Source: Gracilibacillus alcaliphilus
Lineage (GTDB): Bacteria > Bacillota > Bacilli > Bacillales > Amphibacillaceae
Direction of reading: 5' to 3'
DNA length: 64,000 bases
Assembly (NCBI RefSeq): GCF_016909015.1
Contig: NZ_JAFBFA010000016.1
Span: 1 to 64,000, forward strand
Position numbers and translations under genes: made by a program. Each line of letters opens with the position of its first letter. Within the stretch, counting starts at the first letter, position 1. Under the pieces are notes generated by a model, which was given only the letters and a program-made list of their open reading frames with translations, had not been told where the DNA came from and made no database searches. Of this stretch, positions 17,862-27,299 are shown in pieces.

Positions 17862-18665
17862 TTAGGATGAGGTTTGTTTCGAAGAGGCCGGCATATCAAC
17901 CACAATCACTTCGACACCTTTTTGGCGAACCTCCTCTAGTACTTGCGCCGAAACTAAGTCACTAGTAATCAGAATATCTACCTTTTCGAAATCACAAAAA
18001 GACGTCAGTCCAGCGTTTGCAAACTTGCTGTGATCGGCCAATACCACAATCTTCTCCCCGGCAGATACCATTGCTTTTTTCATTTCCGCTTCATATAAAT
18101 CAGAGCTGGTTATCCCTTGTCTTAAGGAGACACCGGAAGTACCAAGAAAAACGTAATTAGCATTATATTTTTTTAATTCTTCTTCTGCTTGAGGGCCAAC
18201 CGTGCTAAGGGAATTTCTTCTTAATTTTCCTCCGAGCAGATAAATAGAAGCGGATTGATTTTTCGTGCACTCTTCGGCAATATTCATCGCATTGGTAATT
18301 ACTTTCAAATTCTCTTTATGTGTACTTTCGCTGGCAACATGCCAGGTTGTGGATCCGGCGTCGATAATGATAGTTTGATTATCTTGAATTAATTTGCCAG
18401 CAGCTTTGCCGATTAATTGTTTTTCCTCAAAGAATTTTTCTTTTCTTTTTTGGATTGGCAGAATCGGGGCACTGCTGAGAAATTCATCGACGAGAATAGC
18501 TCCGCCATAATTTTTCTTTAAAAAACCCTCTGTTTCGAGTTGATTAAGGTCACGTCTAATGGTCTCTTCAGAAACATTAAATTCCTTCACCAGATCAGTG
18601 ACTCGAATACTTTTTTTATCAATAAGTATTTTCTTGATTTTATTTCTCCGCTCAATTGCAAGCAT
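17862..18665 (-). CDS. DeoR-family transcriptional repressor
   Basis: Repressor of 267 aa. The DeoR winged helix-turn-helix spans about residues 5-55 (RVTDLVKEFNVSEETIRRDL). The DeoRC sensor (about 75-235) carries the phosphosugar-binding pattern IIDAGSTTWHVAS, ITNAMNIAEE and VLADHSKF. The family responds to phosphorylated sugars. It is divergent from the importer/alpha-mannosidase operon starting at 18953. AAACCAC-type repeats lie at the start site of that operon and of two other units (27.1 and 27.27 kb), and this protein is the best candidate to bind them. Confidence 0.9.
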   Translation of the reverse strand: MLAIERRNKIKKILIDKKSIRVTDLVKEFNVSEETIRRDLNQLETEGFLKKNYGGAILVDEFLSSAPILPIQKRKEKFFEEKQLIGKAAGKLIQDNQTIIIDAGSTTWHVASESTHKENLKVITNAMNIAEECTKNQSASIYLLGGKLRRNSLSTVGPQAEEELKKYNANYVFLGTSGVSLRQGITSSDLYEAEMKKAMVSAGEKIVVLADHSKFANAGLTSFCDFEKVDILITSDLVSAQVLEEVRQKGVEVIVVDMPASSKQTSS

Positions 18666-18856
18666 AGTACTCCCTCATTTCTGTGTTAATCCTATTTGTG
18701 ATTTTATGTTAGCACAAGAAGACGAATGTTGCCACATAAAACCTCAAAAAATATACAAACAGTCAATTCAATTGGCTGAAAGCAATGATAAACCCATAGT
18801 TTATATGGATAAAACATATAAAACCGCACAAATTTATAAAAAAACCAATATAAATA

Positions 18857-18885
18857 TTGACAAAGTAAGCGATTTCACACATAAT
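18857..18885 (+). promoter_or_regulatory. Sigma-A promoter with embedded cre-like site
   Basis: TTGACA (18857-18862), a 17-bp spacer and CATAAT (18880-18885) make a strong promoter for the importer/mannosidase operon. The spacer contains AGTAAGCGATTTCA (18864-18877). This matches the CcpA cre consensus TGNAANCGNNNNCA at all but the first position, so catabolite repression is likely. Confidence 0.75.
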
Positions 18886-18893
18886 ATCTTTAT

Positions 18894-18920
18894 AAACCAC
18901 ATGAAACCACATAAGTGGTT
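18894..18920 (+). promoter_or_regulatory. AAACCACAT operator repeats at the start site (probable DeoR operator)
   Basis: AAACCACAT occurs at 18894-18902 and again at 18904-18912, one helical turn apart. The second copy is followed by an inverted half (AACCAC-ataa-GTGGTT, 18905-18920). They begin nine bases after the -10 box, where a bound repressor would block initiation. The same motif is present at two other promoters in the window. Confidence 0.6.
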
Positions 18921-18952
18921 GGCTGTGAAAAATAGTAACTGGGGGTAAAGTA

Positions 18953-20278
18953 ATGAAAATAAAAGAGGCAGTATTAGCATTGGTGTTGATGGCAGTATTG
19001 TTCTTAGCGGCTTGTTCAACCGATGCTGGTGAAGAAACTGCAGGGACCAATGCGGATGAAGGCAATGACTCTGGTGATGTAATTGAATTAGATTTTTGGA
19101 CCTTTTGGGGTTCTGAAACAAGGAAGCCAGTGATTGACAAGATTATTGAGGATTTTAATAATTCCCAGGATGAAATTAGAGTGAAGCATACTCATTTGCC
19201 GTGGGGAGATATTTGGACGAAAAACTTAGCAGCTGTTGCTGCTGGTGATCCGCCTGATGTCATTATCAATGATATTAATACAGTGAAACAGAGAGCAGTC
19301 AATAATCAGGTCGAAAATATTACGGAATATCTCGATGAAGGAATGGAATCTGAGTTTTATCCAGAGCTGTGGAATGCTGCTGTATATGAAGATGATATTT
19401 ATGCTGTACCATTTAACACCGATACGAGAATCTTTTTTTGGAATAAAGATATGTTTGAAGCAGCTGGGCTGGATCCAGAACAGCCGCCTGCAACATGGGC
19501 TGAGTTAGAAGAATATGCGGAATTGTTAGATGATGAAGATGGCGGACGCTATCATACGATTGGTTTTTTACCTAATTACGGAATAAGTCAAGATATCTGG
19601 ATGATGAATGCCACAGGTCAAGGGTTCTGGGATTTTGAGACGAGTGAACCTACGCTAGAGAGTGATAAAGCCGTAGAAGCGCTAAATTGGGCAAGGGATT
19701 TTGAATCAAGATATGGTTTAAATGTGATTCAAGGTTTTGAAGCTGATTTTGGCAATCAACAAGCTAATCCATTTGTAGCCGGCAAATTGGCTATGGCTAT
19801 TCACACACCAACAGGAATGTATACGCAATTACGTGATTATGGAGAAGATATTAATTTTGGTGTGGCGCCGTTTCCTGAAATGGAAGAAGGAAATGGCCAT
19901 ACCACATGGGGGGGCGGATTTGTAGCTGAAGTACCTTACGGTGCGGAGAACCCGGAAGCCTCTGTTGAATTTATTAAATATTTAACAGGACCGGAAGCGC
20001 AAGAATATTGGGCGGTAATGAACTTTGACAATGTGGCAAATGTGGAAGGTGCGGAAGCTGCTGCCCAAAGTGATGAATTATCTGAAAAAGGTCAGGAAGT
20101 GTATCAATTAGCCATTGATAATATGGATAACACTATCTTGACACCGTATCCAGTGGAGGCGCCGGATATGATGTCTTTAATTAATCCTGAATTAGAGAAG
20201 TTTCGTTTAGGTGATCAATCTGCAGAACAAGCACTGGAAAATGCGCAATCTGCTGTCGAAGATTTGGCTGGAAATTAA
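18953..20278 (+). CDS. Sugar-binding lipoprotein of a CUT1 ABC importer
   Basis: Solute-binding protein of 441 aa. Lipobox LAAC with cysteine 21, then an acidic linker and a family 1 sugar-binding fold (ELDFWTFWGSETRKPVIDKI, VPFNTDTRIFFWNKDMFEAA, TTWGGGFVAEVPYGAENPEA). It is the first gene of an operon with two permeases and a GH38 alpha-mannosidase, so an alpha-mannoside or mannose-containing oligosaccharide is the likely ligand. A hairpin follows the gene. Confidence 0.92.
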   Translation: MKIKEAVLALVLMAVLFLAACSTDAGEETAGTNADEGNDSGDVIELDFWTFWGSETRKPVIDKIIEDFNNSQDEIRVKHTHLPWGDIWTKNLAAVAAGDPPDVIINDINTVKQRAVNNQVENITEYLDEGMESEFYPELWNAAVYEDDIYAVPFNTDTRIFFWNKDMFEAAGLDPEQPPATWAELEEYAELLDDEDGGRYHTIGFLPNYGISQDIWMMNATGQGFWDFETSEPTLESDKAVEALNWARDFESRYGLNVIQGFEADFGNQQANPFVAGKLAMAIHTPTGMYTQLRDYGEDINFGVAPFPEMEEGNGHTTWGGGFVAEVPYGAENPEASVEFIKYLTGPEAQEYWAVMNFDNVANVEGAEAAAQSDELSEKGQEVYQLAIDNMDNTILTPYPVEAPDMMSLINPELEKFRLGDQSAEQALENAQSAVEDLAGN

Positions 20279-20292
20279 ACATAATCAGAAAA

Positions 20293-20328
20293 CTAAACAA
20301 GGGATGGAGTGGTTCATTCCTTGTTTAG
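20293..20328 (+). other. Intercistronic hairpin after the binding-protein gene
   Basis: CTAAACAAGG (293-302) pairs perfectly with CCTTGTTTAG (319-328), and ATG/CAT extends the stem. No T run follows. It lies between the binding-protein and permease genes, as at three other places in the window, and probably sets the ratio of binding protein to permease. Confidence 0.65.
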
Positions 20329-20353
20329 CTTCATTTGGTGAAGGAGGACAAAA

Positions 20354-21268
20354 ATGAAAAAGAAAAAAAGAGGGTTAACCTTAGAGCAAAAGGAAGGCTT
20401 ACAAGGTTATATTTTTATCCTACCTTGGCTGTTTGGCTTAGTGGCATTCACAGCAGGTCCGTTGCTTTTTTCCTTAGCTGCCAGCTTTACTAATTATAAT
20501 ATTACTTCGCGCATGGATTTTATTGGATTTGACAATTACATAAGAATGTTTAGCAGTGACAGTTTATTTTGGATTTCATTAGGAAATACGCTGTATTTTG
20601 TGGTATTCTCTGTACCTTTAACGACGATAGGTGCTGTGTTAATTTCCGTCTTAATGAATCAAAAGGTTCCTGGCATGCGGGTGTTCCGAACGATTTATTA
20701 TTTGCCGGCTGTACTATCTGGTGTGGGTGTCTATTTGCTTTGGATGCAATTACTAAGTCCAAATACAGGCTTGGTCAATACGATTCTGTCTTGGGTAGGA
20801 ATTCAAGGACCAGCATGGTTATTTGATCCGAACTGGACAAAACCGGCAATTATTTTTATGAGCTTGTGGAAAGTCGGCGGGAGTATGCTGCTTTATTTAG
20901 CAAGCATGCAAGGGGTGCCGCAGTCCTTGTATGAGGCAGCTGAAATAGATGGTGCCAATCCATTCCGGCGTTTTTGGCACATAACACTTCCCATGATTAC
21001 ACCAATTATTTTCTTTGACGTGGTGACAAGTACGATTGGCGGTTTTCAAGTCTTTCAAGAGGCATATGTCATGACAGAAAGCGGAGAAGGCGGACCTGCT
21101 AACTCGTTAGTTTTCTTTAATCTGCATATGTGGAATAAAGCGTTTGTGGCATTTGATATGGGATATGCAATGGGAATGTCATGGATATTGTTTATCATTG
21201 TCTTTATCTTAACCTTCATCAATCTGAAATTAGCGCCAAGATGGGTGCATTATGAGGGAGGGAAATAG
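20354..21268 (+). CDS. CUT1 sugar ABC transporter permease (MalF-like)
   Basis: Permease of 304 aa with six membrane segments and EAA loop LYEAAEIDGANPFRRFWHIT. A full AAGGAGG precedes the ATG. It is followed after 2 bp by the second permease, and no ATPase gene is present in the operon. Confidence 0.93.
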   Translation: MKKKKRGLTLEQKEGLQGYIFILPWLFGLVAFTAGPLLFSLAASFTNYNITSRMDFIGFDNYIRMFSSDSLFWISLGNTLYFVVFSVPLTTIGAVLISVLMNQKVPGMRVFRTIYYLPAVLSGVGVYLLWMQLLSPNTGLVNTILSWVGIQGPAWLFDPNWTKPAIIFMSLWKVGGSMLLYLASMQGVPQSLYEAAEIDGANPFRRFWHITLPMITPIIFFDVVTSTIGGFQVFQEAYVMTESGEGGPANSLVFFNLHMWNKAFVAFDMGYAMGMSWILFIIVFILTFINLKLAPRWVHYEGGK

Positions 21269-21270
21269 AA

Positions 21271-22137
21271 ATGAGCATATGGAATAAAAGTTATTATGAA
21301 AGTGTAAAAGTGAAAAAAAGAATGTCTAATACGATTATTTTTATCGTGCTGTTGGCGGGCAGTGTTTTATTGTTGTCACCGATTTGGTGGATGTTTGCCA
21401 CCTCTGTTAAGGATATGCAGGAAATTATGGCTTTTCCGCCCACCTTTTGGCCGAATGATTGGTATTGGATTAACTACCCGGAAACCCTGAAGGCGGCGCC
21501 ATTTATTCGTTATACCTTTAATACCTTATTTCTAACTATGATTGCGGTATTTGCTAACACATTAGCGAACTCTTTTATCGCCTATGGTTTTGCGAAGATT
21601 CGTTTTAAGGGCAGAGAAGTATTTTTTGCCATACTATTAGCGACGATGATGCTGCCAGCCTTTGTAACAATGATTCCACATTATGTTATGTTTGCTAAAT
21701 TAGGCTGGTTAAATACTTATTTACCGTTAATCATTCCTCAATTTTTCGGAGGGGCATTCTTTATTTTTCTATTAAGACAATTTTTTAGAACAATACCGAA
21801 TGAATTGACGGAGGCGGCAAAAATAGATGGAGCCTCCCACTTCTATATTTGGGCCAGAATCATACTGCCTTTATCTAAGCCGGCTATTGCGACGGTGGCC
21901 ATATTTACATTTAACGGAGCTTGGAATGACTTTATTGGACCATTGCTATATTTGAATGATGAATCACTGTATACCCTGCAGATTGGTCTACAAGTATTCA
22001 GGGGGCAGGTATCCACACAATGGAATTATTTAATGGCTGGATCGTTAATGGTATTGCTGCCAGTTATCATTCTGTTCTTTATTTTCCAGCGTTACTTTAT
22101 TGAAGGGATGAATTTAACCGCTGGCTCCAAAGGATAA
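21271..22137 (+). CDS. CUT1 sugar ABC transporter permease (MalG-like)
   Basis: Permease of 288 aa with six membrane segments and EAA loop LTEAAKIDGASHFYIWARII. GGGAGG inside the end of the preceding gene supports the ATG. It is the third importer gene. The alpha-mannosidase gene follows after 84 bp. Confidence 0.93.
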   Translation: MSIWNKSYYESVKVKKRMSNTIIFIVLLAGSVLLLSPIWWMFATSVKDMQEIMAFPPTFWPNDWYWINYPETLKAAPFIRYTFNTLFLTMIAVFANTLANSFIAYGFAKIRFKGREVFFAILLATMMLPAFVTMIPHYVMFAKLGWLNTYLPLIIPQFFGGAFFIFLLRQFFRTIPNELTEAAKIDGASHFYIWARIILPLSKPAIATVAIFTFNGAWNDFIGPLLYLNDESLYTLQIGLQVFRGQVSTQWNYLMAGSLMVLLPVIILFFIFQRYFIEGMNLTAGSKG

Positions 22138-22221
22138 CAGCTCGGTATGACATAAAAGTAAATAGGAATAGGCGGCAGCGAATGTAGAATAGAACAATCA
22201 ATCTATTGCAGGAGGGTAATC

Positions 22222-24669
22222 ATGAATAATCATAAGGATCAAACATTGTATATGATCGGTAATGCTCATTTAGACTCCGTATGGCTGTGGCAGTGGCAGG
22301 AAGGTTTTCAGGAAACGAAGGCCACCTTTCGCTCTGCTCTGGATCGGATCAAAGAATATCCCGATTTCGTATTTACCAACAGCTCAGCGGCGAATTATGA
22401 ATGGATAGAACATAATGAGCCGGAAATGTTTGAGGAAATTAAACAGCGAATCAAGGAAGGCAGATGGGAAATTGTCGGCGGTTGGTGGGTTCAGCCAGAT
22501 TGCAACATTCCATCTGGGGAATCCTTTGTCAGACAAGGGCTTTATGGACAACGCTATTTCCAAGAAAAATTTGGTGTAACAGCAAAGGTAGGCTACAACG
22601 TGGATAGTTTTGGGCATAACGGTATGCTTCCACAAATCTTAAAGAAGAGCGGAATGGATCATTATATCATGATGAGGCCTAGTCCGCAGGAAAAAGGGCT
22701 GCCCGGCCGAATTTTCTGGTGGGAAGCAGATGATGGTTCTCGGGTATTAACCTTTCGTATACCTTTTGAGTATTGTACATGGGGGAAAGACCTAGAAAAG
22801 CATGTGACACGAACGGCAGGAGAATTAAAGGCTCCTTTTAATGACCTCATGTGTTTCTATGGGGTAGGTAATCATGGCGGCGGTCCGACGAAGGAGAATA
22901 TCGAGAGCATCAAACGATTAGATGCAGATGAACATTTTCCTAATTTACTATTCAGCACCCCTAATCAATTTTTTGAAGATATAAAACAAAAGAATTTGCC
23001 TTTTCCAGTTGTGCATGATGATTTACAGCACCATGCCAGCGGCTGTTATGCCGCTCATTCCGGAATCAAAAAGTGGAATCGTGAGGCGGAAAACCTGTTG
23101 ATTAAAGCAGAAAAATATGCCTCATTAGCAAGCTGGATAACAGGACAGCCATACCGTCAAGCTGAATTGAATCGAGCTTGGAAAAATGTATTGTTCAACC
23201 AGTTTCATGATATTTTGGCTGGCACATCACTGGAGGAGGCGTATGAAGATGCGAGAAATATGCATGGTGAGGCAATGGCGATTGGTGAGAGAAACTTAAA
23301 TGATGCAATTCAATCTCTTTCCTGGCGTATCCATATTGAAGAGGAGGAAGGGATGAAACCAATCGTTGTATTTAATCCGCATGCATGGCGGAGTGTATAC
23401 AATGTGGAACTGGAAGTCGGAGGAGTTCATGCCTCAGATGTATTAACAGATGATCAAGGAAATCATATACCAATGCAGCTGGTGCAGTCACATGCTACTG
23501 CCAATGGGCGTTATCGTGTGAGTTTTATGGCAGATTTACCTCCTATGGGATATCGCGTATATAAACTATTAAAAAATGAAAAGTCCCAATTAACAAAGGA
23601 GCAGCTTTGCACCGTCAAAGCTACGGATTGCTTGTTGGAGAATGATAGATACCGGGTAGAAGTAAATCCTGAAACAGGTTTCGTGGAAAGTCTATTCGAC
23701 AAAGCTAGTAATGTGGAATTATTGTCTGGGCCTGGCAGCCGGCCTGTGGTTATGGAAGATTATAGTGATGCATGGTCTCATAATGTCCTTCGCTATGACA
23801 AGGAAATCGGCCAATTTAAAGCAACGTCTGTGAAACGTGTGGAGCATGGCCCTGTAAAGAGTGTCATTCGTGTGATTAGTGAATATGGGAAATCGACGAT
23901 GAGACAAGACTTTACCATGTATAAGCATCAGGACCAGATCGATGTGCATGTTAAAGTGAACTGGCAAGAGCAGTTTAAAACATTGAAACTGCAGTTCCCT
24001 GTTAACTTAATTTTTAGAAAAAATACGTATGAAATTCCTTACGGGACAATTGTCAGAGAAGGAAATGGTGAAGAGGAGCCGGGTCAGAACTGGATAGATG
24101 TTTCCGGAACGCATGAACAAACCGGCAAAATGTATGGGCTTAGTTTATTAAACGATGGAAAATACAGTTTTGATATTTTAAACAAAGTCATGAGTATGAC
24201 GATACTTCGCAGCCCGATTTATGCACATCATGATCCAAAGCAGCCAGATCCGGATGAACACTACACCTTTATCGATCAAGGTATTCAGACATTTACTTAT
24301 TCTTTACTGCCGCATCAAGGGAATTGGGAGACGGCCGATACGGTGAGGAAAGCTGCTGAGTTAAACCAACAGCCCATAAATTTGATAGAAACCTATCATG
24401 AAGGAGAATTGCCTCTAAGTGATTCGTTTGTTGAGGTAGATCAAGATAATATTATAGTGAGCGTGGTGAAGAAGGCGGAAGATAATGATGATTTCATTTT
24501 ACGAGTTTATGAAGCAGCTAATGATGCTACAGAAGCAACGATCTTTTTGCCAAAATGGAATCGAACAGTGACGACTTCGTTCCAGCCGTCTGAAATAAAG
24601 ACGATTCGCATACCGAAAGATCCAAAGCAAGCTGTTGTTGAGAACACCATGCTTGAATGGGAAGAATAA
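22222..24669 (+). CDS. GH38 alpha-mannosidase, short type
   Basis: Retaining alpha-mannosidase of 815 aa that should release mannose from imported glycosides in the cytoplasm (no signal peptide). The catalytic domain shows zinc ligands H16 and D18 in GNAHLDSVWLW, the nucleophile D128 in YNVDSFGH (also a zinc ligand) and the conserved GVGNHGGGPT. The middle helical domain and C-terminal beta domains follow. It lacks the roughly 230-residue N-terminal extension of the 1000-aa GH38 encoded at 50174, and in this resembles MngB-like enzymes. AGGAGGG supports the ATG. A close paralog (about two thirds identical by eye) is encoded at 37911. Mannosyl-glycerate-like compounds are one possible substrate. 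Confidence 0.93.
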   Translation: MNNHKDQTLYMIGNAHLDSVWLWQWQEGFQETKATFRSALDRIKEYPDFVFTNSSAANYEWIEHNEPEMFEEIKQRIKEGRWEIVGGWWVQPDCNIPSGESFVRQGLYGQRYFQEKFGVTAKVGYNVDSFGHNGMLPQILKKSGMDHYIMMRPSPQEKGLPGRIFWWEADDGSRVLTFRIPFEYCTWGKDLEKHVTRTAGELKAPFNDLMCFYGVGNHGGGPTKENIESIKRLDADEHFPNLLFSTPNQFFEDIKQKNLPFPVVHDDLQHHASGCYAAHSGIKKWNREAENLLIKAEKYASLASWITGQPYRQAELNRAWKNVLFNQFHDILAGTSLEEAYEDARNMHGEAMAIGERNLNDAIQSLSWRIHIEEEEGMKPIVVFNPHAWRSVYNVELEVGGVHASDVLTDDQGNHIPMQLVQSHATANGRYRVSFMADLPPMGYRVYKLLKNEKSQLTKEQLCTVKATDCLLENDRYRVEVNPETGFVESLFDKASNVELLSGPGSRPVVMEDYSDAWSHNVLRYDKEIGQFKATSVKRVEHGPVKSVIRVISEYGKSTMRQDFTMYKHQDQIDVHVKVNWQEQFKTLKLQFPVNLIFRKNTYEIPYGTIVREGNGEEEPGQNWIDVSGTHEQTGKMYGLSLLNDGKYSFDILNKVMSMTILRSPIYAHHDPKQPDPDEHYTFIDQGIQTFTYSLLPHQGNWETADTVRKAAELNQQPINLIETYHEGELPLSDSFVEVDQDNIIVSVVKKAEDNDDFILRVYEAANDATEATIFLPKWNRTVTTSFQPSEIKTIRIPKDPKQAVVENTMLEWEE

Positions 24670-24718
24670 TATCCCCTCTATTGGTACTGGTTCTTCCGTA
24701 AGAAGGATAATAGAGAAG

Positions 24719-24748
24719 GGCCACAGCAACATGTAATTTGCTGTGGCC
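24719..24748. terminator. Hairpin between convergent mannosidase and GH3 genes
   Basis: GGCCACAGCAA (719-729) and TTGCTGTGGCC (738-748) form a perfect 11-bp stem around an 8-nt loop. It lies 50 bp after one stop and 10 bp after the opposing stop, so it probably serves both strands, although neither side has a strong T run. Confidence 0.65.
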
Positions 24749-24757
24749 GCTGTTTAG

Positions 24758-26929
24758 TTAATAAGGTAGAAGTTGTTTTTCGCCGGTGATTTGGATGTTA
24801 TAGGTTAACATATTACTTTTTGTTAATTGCTGACTCCGTTTGTCAGGCTGACTGCCCCCGATAAATAGTTGATAATGGCCGGGCTCCATCACTCTAGTTC
24901 CTTCTTCTGTGATAAGTGATAACTCTCGTGGTGTAACGGTGAAAGCTACAACCTTTGTTTCTTGCGGTTGTAAGGATATTTTCTGGAATCCTTTTAATTC
25001 ATAGTTCGGAACACGAGTAGTTGCATCGAGTCTTTTTACATATAATTGTACCGCTTCTTCAGCTTCCCTCCCACCAATGTTCTGAACGGTCGCTTGAATA
25101 GTAATATCTTGAGAAGAAGTAAAGCTTGATTCCAGTTGATTAGCCGGTTTATAAGCAAAGTTAGTATAGGATAACCCATACCCAAACGGATATAATGCCT
25201 CGTTTTTCATATAGCGGTAGGTTCTGTTTTCCATCGAATAGTCATGGAAATCAGGTAATTCTTCGCTGCTTTTATAAAAAGTAACCGGTAATCGTCCAGA
25301 AGGGCTGTAATCGCCGAATAACATGGAAGCGATGGCCCTGCCGCCCTGTGCGCCAGGATACCAAGCTTGTACAATGGCTGGTAAATATTCATCTGCCCAA
25401 TTTAAGGCAATGGCACTGCCGGAAAGATTGACAAGAACGACTGGTTTACCTGTTTCATAAAGCTGCTTCATTAACTGGTTTTGGAGGCCTGGTAATTCCA
25501 GATTCGGCTTATCTCCACTTCCAAATGTATTGGATTCATGCATTTCTTCCCCTTCAATGGTAGCATCCAGACCAGAACAAAATACAACGACATCTGCCCT
25601 TTCTGCGGCGGAGATTGCCTCGGAAATCCTGTCATCTGGTTGATCTAATCCACTATTATTCTTGTGGTATAGTTCACAGCCCTCTGCATAATAAATTCTT
25701 GCCTCAGGGAGAGCTTCTCGAATACCATCCACTACCGTTATATATTGAGAAGCTGTTCCTTCATAATTGCCAACCAATGCGTCCCGGCTGTTGGCATTGG
25801 GGCCGATAACAGCAATGGACTTCAGTTTATCCTTGCGAAGCGGCAATAAATGATGATCATTTTTAAGTAATACGATGCTTTGCTTGGCTGCTTTCAACGC
25901 TAATTCATTGTGGGCCTTACAATCATTTCGTTCATAGGGGATATTGGCATATGGTACATCCTTCTCATCATCAAACATGCCTAATTTCATCCGTGTCATC
26001 ATTAAACGGTGAACAGATCTGTCAATGGCTGCTTCTGAAATAAGTCCTTCTTCTACGCCTTTCACTAAATATTTATACATGGAACCACAGTTAAGATCAC
26101 AGCCATTATTAATAGCCAGTGCGGCAGACTCTTGTTTCGTGCTGGTGACACGATGCCCTTCATGAAAGTCTACAATGGCCCAGCAATCAGATACCACATG
26201 TCCTTTAAATTGCCATTGCTGGCGCAAAATTTGTTCTAAGAGTGTTTCACTTCCACAGCAAGGTTCACCATTAACGGCATTATATGCACCCATCACAGCT
26301 TCTACGTTGCCATCCTGAACCGTATCTCGAAAGGCCGGCAAATAGGTTTCATATAAATCCTTTGTAGTTACTTCTGCATTAAATTCATGTCTTAACTCTT
26401 CTGGTCCGCTGTGTACGGCGAAGTGCTTAGCACAGGCTGCCGCCTTTAAGTATTTTGGGTGGTTTCCTTGAATCCCTTTGATATAAGCAACACCTAGCTT
26501 TCCGCTTAAATAGGGATCTTCTCCATATGTTTCATGTCCTCTGCCCCAACGAGGGTCTCGGAAAATGTTGATGTTAGGTGCCCAAAAGGTTAACCCTTTA
26601 TAAATACCGCGGTCATTTTTACGGACAAATTCATGGTGTTTAGCTCGTCCTTCCGTTGCGATTACATCACCAACTTGCTCTAATAAGGCACGGTCAAAAG
26701 TAGCTGCAAGTCCAATCGCTTGTGGGAACATAGTCGATACCCCTGCTCTGGCAACACCGTGCAGGCTTTCATTCCACCAATTATAAGATGGAATGCCCAG
26801 TCGTGGGATCGCACAGGATTTATGTATCAATTGTGAAGCTTTTTCTTTTAAAGACATTTGTGCTACGAGATCATTTACACGTTCTTCAAAAGGTAAAGAT
26901 GTATCTTTATACTTGGGTATACTTACCAT
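24758..26929 (-). CDS. GH3 beta-glycosidase (beta-glucosidase/xylosidase type)
   Basis: Cytoplasmic glycoside hydrolase of 723 aa. The N-terminal (alpha/beta)8 domain carries NWWNESLHGVAR, YGEDPYLSGKLGVAYIKGIQ, CAKHFAVHSGPE and the nucleophile Asp in VVSDCWAIVDF. The second domain has VVFCSGLDATIEGE and LPVTFYKSSEELPDF. A fibronectin-III-like domain closes the protein (ATVQNIGGREAEEAVQLYVK). The motif set is that of bacterial beta-xylosidase/glucosidase GH3 enzymes. I start it at ATG 26929, seven bases after GGAGGG (26942-26937). A further in-frame ATG at 26971 lacks an RBS. An AAACCACAC element near its start site suggests control by the DeoR protein. Confidence 0.92.
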   Translation of the reverse strand: MVSIPKYKDTSLPFEERVNDLVAQMSLKEKASQLIHKSCAIPRLGIPSYNWWNESLHGVARAGVSTMFPQAIGLAATFDRALLEQVGDVIATEGRAKHHEFVRKNDRGIYKGLTFWAPNINIFRDPRWGRGHETYGEDPYLSGKLGVAYIKGIQGNHPKYLKAAACAKHFAVHSGPEELRHEFNAEVTTKDLYETYLPAFRDTVQDGNVEAVMGAYNAVNGEPCCGSETLLEQILRQQWQFKGHVVSDCWAIVDFHEGHRVTSTKQESAALAINNGCDLNCGSMYKYLVKGVEEGLISEAAIDRSVHRLMMTRMKLGMFDDEKDVPYANIPYERNDCKAHNELALKAAKQSIVLLKNDHHLLPLRKDKLKSIAVIGPNANSRDALVGNYEGTASQYITVVDGIREALPEARIYYAEGCELYHKNNSGLDQPDDRISEAISAAERADVVVFCSGLDATIEGEEMHESNTFGSGDKPNLELPGLQNQLMKQLYETGKPVVLVNLSGSAIALNWADEYLPAIVQAWYPGAQGGRAIASMLFGDYSPSGRLPVTFYKSSEELPDFHDYSMENRTYRYMKNEALYPFGYGLSYTNFAYKPANQLESSFTSSQDITIQATVQNIGGREAEEAVQLYVKRLDATTRVPNYELKGFQKISLQPQETKVVAFTVTPRELSLITEEGTRVMEPGHYQLFIGGSQPDKRSQQLTKSNMLTYNIQITGEKQLLPY

Positions 26930-27080
26930 CTTGCTTCCCTCCATTTTAAAAAAGTGAACTATAATTTCCAAGTTGGATAGGTTTGTGCAGTTTCAGATAA
27001 CGCTTGGAATATATGCTGCAGAAAGGATTCAATGGTATGAGAGACTCCTTTTGCTAGTATTCCTTTTGTAAATATAACAA

Positions 27081-27089
27081 AAACCACAC
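27081..27089. promoter_or_regulatory. AAACCACAC element at the GH3 start site
   Basis: AAACCACAC lies about ten bases downstream (leftward) of the -10 box TATAAT at 27104-27099, which should drive the GH3 gene. It belongs to the motif shared with 18894-18920 and 27261-27275. Confidence 0.45.
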
Positions 27090-27207
27090 AAAACAACAAT
27101 TATAATTCGTGTACATTTAATTATTGTGGAAATCAATAATATCAGTATTTTATCTAGATGTCCAGCTTGTTTTGTCAAATTAGTTCATCTAAAATCTTTA
27201 AAAATCA

Positions 27208-27236
27208 TTGACGTTTATGCATAATTAATCCATAAT
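27208..27236 (+). promoter_or_regulatory. Sigma-A promoter of the seven-gene catabolic operon
   Basis: TTGACG (27208-27213), a 17-bp spacer and CATAAT (27231-27236). The spacing and -10 box are the same as in the promoter at 18857-18885, which the DeoR protein is also expected to control. Confidence 0.7.
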
Positions 27237-27260
27237 AAGTACATGATAATTCGTTATTTT

Positions 27261-27275
27261 ACCACAAAACCACAT
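27261..27275. promoter_or_regulatory. ACCACAAAACCACAT operator repeat
   Basis: Two ACCACA units eight bases apart, the second within AAACCACAT (27267-27275). The element starts about 25 bases after the -10 box and ends 24 bases before the ATG at 27300. Same motif as at 18894 and 27081. Confidence 0.5.
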
Positions 27276-27299
27276 AAATCAACAAAAGGAGGCGCTGTT

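Larger units (their letters stand above)
26930..27299. other. Divergent control region between GH3 and the catabolic operon
   Basis: 370 bp without a gene. It carries a leftward -10 box TATAAT (27104-27099), AAACCAC elements at 27081-27089 and 27261-27275 and a rightward promoter (27208-27236). The elements lie just past each presumed start site, as they do at 18894. Confidence 0.6.

Noticed and set aside
18559..18948. Plus-strand open frame of 129 codons
   Set aside because: Antisense to the DeoR HTH and then through the promoter and operators of the next operon; not protein-like.
27243..27299. N-terminal extension of the racemase-like protein
   Set aside because: These bases hold the operator repeats and the RBS; ATG 27300 has AAAGGAGG.
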